Below are positions 1-7,199 of a DNA stretch of 55,637 nt, piece after piece; the stretch's first letter is position 1, and the number at the start of each line of letters is the position of its first letter. The notes under the pieces were generated by a model, which saw only the letters and a list, made by a program, of their open reading frames with translations, was not told where the DNA came from and searched no databases. Source of the stretch: Acidobacteriota bacterium (GTDB lineage Bacteria; Acidobacteriota; Thermoanaerobaculia; Multivoradales; JAHZIX01); the NCBI GenBank assembly GCA_034211275.1, contig JAXHTF010000023.1:1-55637 (forward strand). The letters run 5' to 3'. Position numbers and translations under genes: made by a program.

Positions 1-1298
1 CCGCCCTGACCCAGGGGGGGCACCGAGTTCTATGCTTCGACGATCCCGCTGAGGCGGCGGGGGCCGCGGAACGCACGGCGGTGGATGCGGCGGTGCTGGA
101 CATCATGATGCCCGGCAAGAGCGGCTACGACCTGCTGGGTACCCTGCGGGCGGATCCCCGCACTCGCAACCTCCCGGTGCTTTTTCTGTCGTCGCTGGAT
201 TCCGCTCCGGAGCGGGTGCGGGGACTGCGGGAAGGAGCCGACGACTACCTGGGCAAGCCCTTCGATCCGGACGAGCTCAACCTGCGGCTGGATCGTCTCC
301 TGGGACGCCGTCCCGTCACCACCGAGGAGGCGACGGCGAAGGGCGAGGAAGAGGAAGAAGCGACGGCGCCGTCGGTGGGGGATACCCTGGGCCGGTACCA
401 GGTGTTGGAGGTCATCGGCGAGGGCTCCATGGGCACCGTCTTCCGAGGTTGGGATCCCCGGCTGCGGCGTACCGTCGCCCTCAAGACCGTGCGGCTGGAC
501 GTCACCCGCACCACCCTTTCGCGTAGCGAGCTGATCTCCCGGTTGCTCCACGAGGCGGTGATGGGAGCCCGCTTCAGCCATCCCAACATCGTCGCCGTAT
601 TCGACGTCGGCGATGCCCCCAACGCTGCCTTCATGGCGTTGGAGTTCGTGGAAGGCTGGAGCCTCGACGCCTATCTGCGGGAGTTTCAGCGGTTGCCCAG
701 CCAGAGTGTCGCCCACGTCGGCGCCCAGGTCGCCGCCGCGCTGGCCGCCGCCCACGCTTGCAGCGTAGTGCACCACGACGTCAAGCCGGGGAATGTCATG
801 CTGGGACCCAACGGCATGGTCAAAGTCACCGACTTCGGCCTCGCCAACTGGGTTTCGGAGCTGGTGCGGGAGAGCGGCCGGGTCTTCGGCACGCCGGGCT
901 TCCTGGCCCCCGAGGCGTTGCGGGGTCAGGGCTACGATGAAGCTTCGGATCTCTTCGGCCTCGGCGCCATCCTCTATCGGGCTCTCACCGGTGTTCCCGC
1001 CTTCCCCGGCAAGACCATTTCGGAGATGGTGGCCACCACCCTCGGGGGCGAGGTGGTGTTGCCGTCGGAATATGCGGCGGACGTGGATCCGGAGCTGGAG
1101 ATGATGATCATGGCGCTGCTGCAGCGCAACCGCGAGCTCCGCCCCCCCAGTGCCGACCAGGTGCGCCGGGAGCTGAATTCACTGATCACCACCGAGCCGC
1201 CGGATTGGACTCAGGGGATGAAGGGGGTCAGCTGGTCCAACGAGGAAGAGGGGGAGGAGATCTCCCTCAGCCACTCGACCCTGATTCGTACTGGCTAG
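1..1298 (+). CDS. Response regulator receiver-Ser/Thr protein kinase fusion (5' partial)
   Basis: The reading frame is open to the window edge (codons from base 3), so the true start lies upstream; the GTG at 81 falls inside the receiver domain, just before the VLDIMMPG phospho-acceptor strand (Asp encoded at 99-101). The receiver continues to the KPFDPDEL motif near 255. A eukaryotic-type kinase domain follows from about 390 to 1160. It has a glycine-rich loop (GEGSMG), VALK lysine, HHDVKPGN catalytic loop (HRD variant with His for Arg), DFG and an APE-like LAPE motif. There is no membrane segment or C-terminal sensor in what is visible. By family knowledge this is a soluble kinase whose activity may be gated by phosphorelay input. 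It converges on the DegV-domain gene. Domain calls are secure; targets are unknown. Confidence 0.9.
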   Translation, partial: ALTQGGHRVLCFDDPAEAAGAAERTAVDAAVLDIMMPGKSGYDLLGTLRADPRTRNLPVLFLSSLDSAPERVRGLREGADDYLGKPFDPDELNLRLDRLLGRRPVTTEEATAKGEEEEEATAPSVGDTLGRYQVLEVIGEGSMGTVFRGWDPRLRRTVALKTVRLDVTRTTLSRSELISRLLHEAVMGARFSHPNIVAVFDVGDAPNAAFMALEFVEGWSLDAYLREFQRLPSQSVAHVGAQVAAALAAAHACSVVHHDVKPGNVMLGPNGMVKVTDFGLANWVSELVRESGRVFGTPGFLAPEALRGQGYDEASDLFGLGAILYRALTGVPAFPGKTISEMVATTLGGEVVLPSEYAADVDPELEMMIMALLQRNRELRPPSADQVRRELNSLITTEPPDWTQGMKGVSWSNEEEGEEISLSHSTLIRTG

Positions 1299-1314
1299 GA
1301 TTCGTACCGGCTAG
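1283..1314 (+). repeat. 16-bp tandem duplication across a stop codon
   Basis: Two 16-bp copies, gattcgtactggctag and gattcgtaccggctag, lie head to tail with one mismatch. The TAG stop of the kinase gene is the end of the first copy, so the second copy supplies an in-frame-looking but untranslated repeat of the last codons (IRTG stop). Confidence 0.85.
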
Positions 1315-1331
1315 CGGTCGCAGGGCGGCTG

Positions 1332-3143
1332 CTAGCTCTCGGCGTCGGGCTCCAGCGGTCGGATCAGCTCGAGCTCGCTCTCGGTGGGTTGGAAGATGCC
1401 CAGGCCGACGGTCCCCGGCCCCACGTGGGTACCGATCACCGGACCCATCTCGGAGACGATCATCTCTGCCACCCGGAAAGTTTCGAGGAAGATCTTCCGC
1501 AGGCGGTCGGCCCACACCGGCGCCTGGGAGTGGGCGATGGTCGCCATCACCGGCGCTCCGGCCTCCAGCTGCTCCTGAGCCAGCTCGAGGATGCGGCGGT
1601 GGGCGTTGCGGCCGCCCCGCACCTTGTCCAATGCCACCACCTCGCCGTCGGCGATGCCGAGGATAGGCTTGATGCCCAGCAGGCTACCCAGCAGGGCCCG
1701 GGCACGGCCGATGCGATTGCCCCGCACCAGGTACTCGAGGGTGTCGACGACGAAGAAGGAGTCGATGCGGTCGCGCATCTCCTGCAGCCGGCGGGCGATC
1801 TCCGGCGCCGGGAGCCCCCGTTCCGCCATGCGCGCGGCAAAGACCACCAGCATTCCCTGGGCCAGGGAGCTCTGACGGCTGTCCACCACTTCCAGCTGCA
1901 CCGGCCGGCCGTCGTCGCGCTCCGACGGCTGCACCAACAACGCCTCGCCGGCGGCCTCCCGGGCGTGGACCACGGTCTGGGACAGCTTCTCCGAAATGTG
2001 CACCGTCACCACGTCCTTGCGCGGCAGCAGGCGCTGGAAGCAATCCTCGAAGGCCTTGCGCGGCGGTGGATTGGTGAACGGGTGCTCCGGGTTGGTGGCC
2101 AGCTGCTGGAAGAACTCGCCGGGACTCAGGTCGACGCCGTCGAGGTAGGCCTGCCGGCCGAAGGTGACGGTGAGAGGCACTACTTCCACCCCCAGGGAGT
2201 GGACCAGGTCTCGGGGTAGATCGCAGCAGGAATCGGTGACCACCGCCACTCCGGCTTCCGGCTCCAGGAGCTTGACCACCCCCAGGCTTTCGAGCTCCAG
2301 AACCTGTTCCATGAGCTGGCCGTCGGGGACTTTGGAGGAGTCCAGCAGCCGGCCCAGGGCGATGCCGTTGCGGGCCAGCTGGAGCACTTCCTGCTGGAGA
2401 GGGGTGAATTGATGGGAGAAGAGCTCCGGTCCCACCTCGACCTTCACCCGCATGCGCGGATCGGGCATCTCGCCCAACGAGTCCTCCAGGGCGAGGGCCA
2501 TGAGGGCATCCAGGTCCTCCCGCCACTGGGTCGCCGGCACGCTCTCCGTCGGCCGCAGGCGGAAGGTGCCCTCGGCGGTGGTGACCAGCCTGCAGAAGGC
2601 CTTGAGCCCGTCGATCTCTCCGCTGCGGGCCGCCACCGGCTGGCCGCCGTCGACATAGATCTGGCCGTTGGGGAGCTCCAGGACGCCGCGGAAGGGATTG
2701 CGGCCCAGGGCCGGCAGTAGCTCGAAGAGTGGGCGGGTGGAGAGCTGGCCCAAGAGGCCGGTAACCTCTGCGTCGGTGACCAGGTCCAGATCTCGCCCCA
2801 GGAGCACCAGCAGCAAACGGTCGAGAAAGGCCTCCGGGGTCAGGCCCTCGGTGGCCAGGAAGGCGACCCGCCGGGGTACCCGGCCCTCCTCACTGGCTCG
2901 ACCCAAGGCCACCACGGTCCGGCGGCGGGGAGCATCGGCACCGATGTAGGGGACGAGGTCGGGGTGCGCCAGATCTTCCACCGGCAGCACCACCACCTGC
3001 GGCTCCAGGGCCTGCAGATATTGGGCTCCCTGGGCGATGTCCCGGGCCGGGGCGACCTCGTAGCCGCGGCGGGTCAGACCCTGGGCGAGGGATTTGCGGC
3101 GTTGCGGGTCGAGGCCGATGAGAACGACGGCGGAAGCGCTCAC
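1332..3143 (-). CDS. Pseudo-receiver-DUF4388-DegV fusion protein
   Basis: 603 aa from a GTG at 3143 with AAAGG a few bases upstream; the frame extends to an ATG at 3221 but the added residues are low-complexity and less likely. Domains: residues 1-115 look like a receiver fold (VVLIGLDPQRRKSLAQGL) but the beta-3 acceptor position reads VVVLPVEDL with no clear phospho-Asp, so it is probably a pseudo-receiver. DUF4388 follows (about 125-200, LFELLPALGRNPFRGVLEL), then a winged-helix-like tail. Residues about 299-603 are a complete DegV domain, with VTDSCCDLP at its start and GTHVGPGTVGLGIF near the end. DegV proteins bind fatty acids, in Firmicutes feeding FakA kinase. Fusion to a receiver/DUF4388 module suggests lipid-responsive signalling; that is inference. 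Confidence 0.85.
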   Translation of the reverse strand: MSASAVVLIGLDPQRRKSLAQGLTRRGYEVAPARDIAQGAQYLQALEPQVVVLPVEDLAHPDLVPYIGADAPRRRTVVALGRASEEGRVPRRVAFLATEGLTPEAFLDRLLLVLLGRDLDLVTDAEVTGLLGQLSTRPLFELLPALGRNPFRGVLELPNGQIYVDGGQPVAARSGEIDGLKAFCRLVTTAEGTFRLRPTESVPATQWREDLDALMALALEDSLGEMPDPRMRVKVEVGPELFSHQFTPLQQEVLQLARNGIALGRLLDSSKVPDGQLMEQVLELESLGVVKLLEPEAGVAVVTDSCCDLPRDLVHSLGVEVVPLTVTFGRQAYLDGVDLSPGEFFQQLATNPEHPFTNPPPRKAFEDCFQRLLPRKDVVTVHISEKLSQTVVHAREAAGEALLVQPSERDDGRPVQLEVVDSRQSSLAQGMLVVFAARMAERGLPAPEIARRLQEMRDRIDSFFVVDTLEYLVRGNRIGRARALLGSLLGIKPILGIADGEVVALDKVRGGRNAHRRILELAQEQLEAGAPVMATIAHSQAPVWADRLRKIFLETFRVAEMIVSEMGPVIGTHVGPGTVGLGIFQPTESELELIRPLEPDAES

Positions 3144-3301
3144 GGCGGACCTTTGGGAGGAGCTTGCGGTGTGGGCAGAGGTTCGATGGCTCTCATCACG
3201 GCGTTTCCAGGTTTTGACCAAGGATGGCTGAGTTTCTCACATTGTTCCCGTGATGTATTGCCGGATTCCAAGCCACCCTGGGGGTGCCCCGCGGGGGTGG
3301 G

Positions 3302-4780
3302 TCAGATCAGGGAGAGAAGCTTGCTCAAAGACGTCGGTGCCTGGGACGACAGGCGCCAGCGCTCGCTGCCCCGGAGGCGCTCCCGGGCGCGGCGCAGGGT
3401 GTCCTCGGCGGTGGCCAGCAGCAGGCCGCTCTGGGAGCGCTCGGAGGAGTCGAGCCGCTGAATCAAATCGTCCGCCAGCTCCACCGCCGAAGAGTCGTCG
3501 ACCCACAGCCCGACGGCGGTGCACAGGGCGAGGGTCGCGGCGGTACGCCCGAGGCTGGCTTGGGTGAGCAGCTGGGCGTGCACCGAGAGCTGACCGCCGG
3601 GGGTGCTCAAGGAGGCGGTGCCGCCGCGGCGCAGCTGCATCTGGCGGTGCAGCTTGCTCCAGGCCGCGTCCCCCAACTCCTCTCCCGCCGCTGCGACCAG
3701 TTCTTCCAGGCGAGTCCAGGCCTCTCCCTGGGCCAGCAGGAGCACGTGGACCTTCTCGCCTCCCCGGCCGCTGAGCCGTGCCGCCAACAGTAGCCGCCGG
3801 ACCGCTGCGGCCATCTCGTCGGTGGGCTCGCCGGTGGTGGGGCTCGGTGCCGGCGCTCCGGCGGTGGTCACCAGCCCCTGCTCGAGGAGCCAAGCGACGG
3901 CCAGCTGGATCTTCTGGGGGGCCACCGCCAACCGTTCCTCGAGCTTGCTCAGGCTGGTGTCGGGATGATCCAGGATGCCCAGATAGGTCGCCGCCACCGG
4001 GATGCTCTCGAAGGTCTCCGGCAGCGGCGGTAGGGTTCCCGGCAGGGCGTGGAGGAGCTGGTGGGTACCGGGAACGAAGCGCTGCAGCTTGCGCAGCTCG
4101 TCCTGCAGGAAGGCGGACTCCATGAGCAGGCCGTTGATGGAGATCTCGACGCCGGCGGAGGTGTCCGCCACCTCGTCGCCGGCGGTGCGGAAGTTGAACC
4201 GTCCTCGGGCTTCGTGGGCCATGGCCAGGGCGGCCTCGCGGCCTACCAGATTGCCGAAGGCGGCGAGTTGTACGCCCCCCAGATGGAGTCGCAGGTAGGC
4301 AGGCTGGGGGAGGTCTTGGAGCTCCAGGTGCCCGCTGCGACGTCCGTGCTGGAGGGATTGGAGCAGCTCCCAGAAAGGATAGCTCTCCAGGTGTCCCTCC
4401 AGCTCCCGGGAGTCGACGGCTTCCACCAGCCGCCCCACTCGCAACACCAATTCGTCGGGGTCGAAGGGTTTGGCGACGAAGTCGGAGGCCCCCTGACGCA
4501 GCCCGTGGACCCGCTGGCGACTCTCGCTGGCGGAGGAGAGGAGGAGCACCGGCAGCCGAGCGGTGCGGCCGTTGGTGCGCAGCTGGCGTAGCACCTCGTA
4601 GCCCGAGACCCCGGGCATCAGGACGTCCAGCACCACCGCGTCCACGTCCTCTTCGGCAGCCAAGGCCACCACCTGGCTCGGTTGGGTGGTGGTTACCACC
4701 TGGTGCCCTGCGGTTTCCAGCGACGCTTCCACGAGCAGGACGATGTCGGGATCGTCATCGACGACTAGGATTCTGGCCAA
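3302..4780 (-). CDS. Response regulator with DUF4388 domain
   Basis: 492 aa from a TTG at 4780, chosen because the longer frame (to 5056) would run into the end of glgX and because the receiver core (ARILVVDDDPD) begins right after it; GAGAAG lies just upstream. Receiver residues are all present: DDD acidic pocket, phospho-Asp in VVLDVLMPG, Ser/Ser in LLLSS and Lys in AKPFDPDEL. A DUF4388 module follows (FWELLQSLQHGRRSGHLEL) with a helical tail. The last ~190 residues (from about 300) are an alanine/leucine-rich domain I do not recognise. It shares the receiver/DUF4388 logic with the convergent kinase and the DegV gene, so the three may form one pathway. It lies 56 nt downstream of glgX on the same strand. 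Confidence 0.85.
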   Translation of the reverse strand: MARILVVDDDPDIVLLVEASLETAGHQVVTTTQPSQVVALAAEEDVDAVVLDVLMPGVSGYEVLRQLRTNGRTARLPVLLLSSASESRQRVHGLRQGASDFVAKPFDPDELVLRVGRLVEAVDSRELEGHLESYPFWELLQSLQHGRRSGHLELQDLPQPAYLRLHLGGVQLAAFGNLVGREAALAMAHEARGRFNFRTAGDEVADTSAGVEISINGLLMESAFLQDELRKLQRFVPGTHQLLHALPGTLPPLPETFESIPVAATYLGILDHPDTSLSKLEERLAVAPQKIQLAVAWLLEQGLVTTAGAPAPSPTTGEPTDEMAAAVRRLLLAARLSGRGGEKVHVLLLAQGEAWTRLEELVAAAGEELGDAAWSKLHRQMQLRRGGTASLSTPGGQLSVHAQLLTQASLGRTAATLALCTAVGLWVDDSSAVELADDLIQRLDSSERSQSGLLLATAEDTLRRARERLRGSERWRLSSQAPTSLSKLLSLI

Positions 4781-4836
4781 GGGCTTCTCGAATGGTCTCG
4801 GTGATCTACTGGAAAGGAAAAAAGTACCACAGGTGA

Positions 4837-6903
4837 TCAGATCTCCACGGTGCCCACCAGGCATTGGACCGAGTGACTCTCGAGGAAGGATTCGGTCTGG
4901 CGTGGGGGAGCGGTGCCCAGCTCGAGCTCCGGTGCGGCGCTGTCCAGGGCGAGGTGCCAGCCGGCGGAGATCTGTGGCAGCTGGAATCGGAGCCCCTGGT
5001 CCCCGGCGTGGAGCAGCAAGAGCAGGGCTCCGGTGCCGCCGGGCTCGCGCAGACACATGCCCAAGCTGCGCAGCTCACCGTCGTTCCATTCTTCATCGCC
5101 CATGGCTCGGCCCGAGGGATGGAACCAATGGGGCGCGGGCAGATCGCCGCCCTGGGGACGCCAGGCCCAACCCAGAGAGCGCCGCAGGCGGCTCGCCCGG
5201 CGGACGAAGGCGAGGAGGGGGGCCTCCTCCCGGCGCAGCTTCCAATCGAGCCAGGAAGTGGGATTGTCCTGGCAGTAGGCGTTGTTGTTGCCCCGCTGGC
5301 TGTGGCCCATCTCGTCGCCGTGGAAGAGCATGGGGACTCCTTGGGAGAACAGGGCGGTGGTGAGCAGGCTGCGGTGGAGTTTGCGCCGCAAGGACTGGAT
5401 CACGGGATCATCGGTGGCGCCCTCGTGGCCCCAGTTGCGACTCAGGTTGTGGCCGTGACCGTCGCGATTGCCCTCGCCGTTGGCCTGGTTGTGCTTGCGC
5501 TCGTAGCTGACCACGTCGCGGGTGGTGAAGCCGTCGTGACAGGCGACGAAATGGATGTCGGCGTTGGGCCGGCGGTGGAAGATGTCGCGGCTGCCCGCCA
5601 GGCGGCTGGCGAGCTCCGGCACCCGGCCGGCGTCGCCGCGCCAGAAGGAGCGAACGGTGTCCCGCCAGCGGTCGTTCCACTCCCGGAAGGGGCTCGGAAA
5701 ACCTCCCAGCCGGTAGCCTTCCGGCCCGATGTCCCAAGGCTCGGCGATCCACTTCACGGAGCTCAGCAGGGGGTCCCTTTGGATCTCCTGGAAGAGGGGG
5801 GCGTGGGGGTTGAAGACCGCGGGATCCCGCGCCAGCACCGGCGCCAGATCGAAGCGGAAGCCGTCGACGTGCATCTCGCGCACCCAGTAGCGCAGGCAGT
5901 CGAGCACCAGCTGGAGCGCCCGGGGCTTGCGGATGTCCAGGGTGTTGCCACAGCCGGAGTAATTGAGGTAGCGCTGCGGGTGGCCGTCCTGCAGCCGGTA
6001 GTAGGCGAGGTTGTCGAAACCCTTGAGGCTGAGGGTCGGTCCTCGGTGGTCACCCTCGGCGGTGTGGTTGAGGGCGATGTCGAGGATCACCTCCAGCCCC
6101 TCCCGGTGCAGCCTCCGGACCATGGTCTTGAACTCCCGCACCGGGTCGTCGAGGCTGGTGAACCGGCGATCCGGGGCGAAGAAGGCGAGGGTGTTGTAGC
6201 CCCAATAGTTGGCCAGGCCCATGCGGTGCAGGCGGTGCTCGGTGAGGGAGTGTTGTACCGGCAGCAGCTCGACGGCGGTGACCCCCAAGCTCAGCAGGTG
6301 CTCCAGCACCGGTTCCTGGGCCAGGCCCAAATAGGTGCCCCGCAGCGTTCTCGGGATCAGCGAATGCAGCTGCGTCATGCCCTTGACGTGGCATTCGTAG
6401 ATCAGGGTCTCGGACCACGGATGGGCCGGAGGCCGGTCGTCGCCCCAGGCGAAGGAGGGGTCCACCACCATCGCCTTGGCCATGAAGGGGGAGCTGTCCC
6501 GACTCGAAGGCCGCTGGGGCTCCTGGGGCTGGTAGCCGTAGAGTTCGTCACTCCACACCACTTCCCCCGCCACCGACCGGGCGTAGGGATCGAGGAGCAG
6601 CTTGGCGGGATTGTGGCGCTGGCCGAAGCGCGGCTGGTATGGGCCGTGGACCCGGTAGCCATAGAGCTGTCCCGGTCCGTGACCGGGGAGATAGACCTGC
6701 CAGATACCGTCCTCCCGACGGCGGAGGGAGTGGCGCGCCGACTCCCGGCCTTGCGCGGGGTGGTCGAAAAGGCAGAGCTCCACGGCGGTGGCTTCTCCGG
6801 CGTAGACCGAAAAATGCACACCTCGGCCATCCCAGTGGGCACCGAGCTCACCGCTGGAGCTCTCCGCGGCGGTTGCTTCCAGGGGCGGTGACAGCTGGCT
6901 CAC
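4837..6903 (-). CDS. glgX: Glycogen debranching enzyme GlgX
   Basis: 688 aa, full length for the GlgX/TreX family. It hydrolyses alpha-1,6 branches of (limit-dextrin) glycogen in the cytoplasm. An N-terminal CBM48-like domain (GAHWDGRGVHFSVYAGEA) precedes the GH13 barrel. The catalytic Asp sits in VDGFRFDLAPVL, the acid/base Glu in WIAEPWDIGPEGY and the transition-state Asp in FVACHDGFT; the GlgX hallmark NQANGEGNRDG and an NNAYCQDN motif follow. The start is a GTG at 6903 that lies inside a triplicated repeat and has no good ribosome binding site, so it is uncertain by some residues. No other glycogen gene is in view; it is followed on the same strand by the DUF4388 regulator. Confidence 0.95.
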   Translation of the reverse strand: MSQLSPPLEATAAESSSGELGAHWDGRGVHFSVYAGEATAVELCLFDHPAQGRESARHSLRRREDGIWQVYLPGHGPGQLYGYRVHGPYQPRFGQRHNPAKLLLDPYARSVAGEVVWSDELYGYQPQEPQRPSSRDSSPFMAKAMVVDPSFAWGDDRPPAHPWSETLIYECHVKGMTQLHSLIPRTLRGTYLGLAQEPVLEHLLSLGVTAVELLPVQHSLTEHRLHRMGLANYWGYNTLAFFAPDRRFTSLDDPVREFKTMVRRLHREGLEVILDIALNHTAEGDHRGPTLSLKGFDNLAYYRLQDGHPQRYLNYSGCGNTLDIRKPRALQLVLDCLRYWVREMHVDGFRFDLAPVLARDPAVFNPHAPLFQEIQRDPLLSSVKWIAEPWDIGPEGYRLGGFPSPFREWNDRWRDTVRSFWRGDAGRVPELASRLAGSRDIFHRRPNADIHFVACHDGFTTRDVVSYERKHNQANGEGNRDGHGHNLSRNWGHEGATDDPVIQSLRRKLHRSLLTTALFSQGVPMLFHGDEMGHSQRGNNNAYCQDNPTSWLDWKLRREEAPLLAFVRRASRLRRSLGWAWRPQGGDLPAPHWFHPSGRAMGDEEWNDGELRSLGMCLREPGGTGALLLLLHAGDQGLRFQLPQISAGWHLALDSAAPELELGTAPPRQTESFLESHSVQCLVGTVEI

Positions 6904-6930
6904 GGTAGCTGGCTCAAGAGGGCTGGCTCA
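6894..6930. repeat. Triplicated 9-bp repeat with 14-bp period at the glgX start
   Basis: gctggctca occurs at 6894-6902, 6908-6916 and 6922-6930, an exact 14-bp period. The glgX GTG start lies at the edge of the first copy. Possible binding site array or slippage product. Confidence 0.7.
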
Positions 6931-7130
6931 ATGAAGGGGCCGTCCTGGAACGAAGATCGTGCTGCATCATTTCCGGCTCCGAGGATATACCGAAGCAAGT
7001 CCAAGAGACACGAAGTGGGGAGACTTGTTGTCGCAGCCGGGGGCGCTCGGGGCCGGGCCTTCAGATTTGGAGCCTTCCGAGCCGGGCTCTTGGGCTGGCA
7101 TTGATGGGTGTGCTGGCGGGCCTGCGCTGG

Positions 7131-7164
7131 CGGGCTGGCAATGCCGGGCTGGCAATGCCGGGCT
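7131..7164 (+). repeat. 14-bp tandem repeat upstream of the M1 peptidase gene
   Basis: cgggctggcaatgc at 7131-7144 is repeated exactly at 7145-7158 and partly again from 7159. The flanking stretch (about 7081-7185) is full of related gggctggca/gggcctg words. The 296-bp divergent gap 6904-7199 holds this repeat and the glgX repeat and otherwise no gene or clear promoter that I can identify. Confidence 0.75.
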
Positions 7165-7199
7165 TGCTCTGACGGGCCTCGGATCGGTATCCTGCTCTC

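Noticed and set aside
4864-6891. Long open frame (675 codons) antisense to glgX
   Set aside because: Shadow of a GC-rich gene; low-complexity Val/Gly/Ala/Gln composition and no domain, while glgX is certain.
6894-7164. CRISPR-like repeats
   Set aside because: Units are too short (9-14 bp) with no spacer structure, and no cas genes are present.
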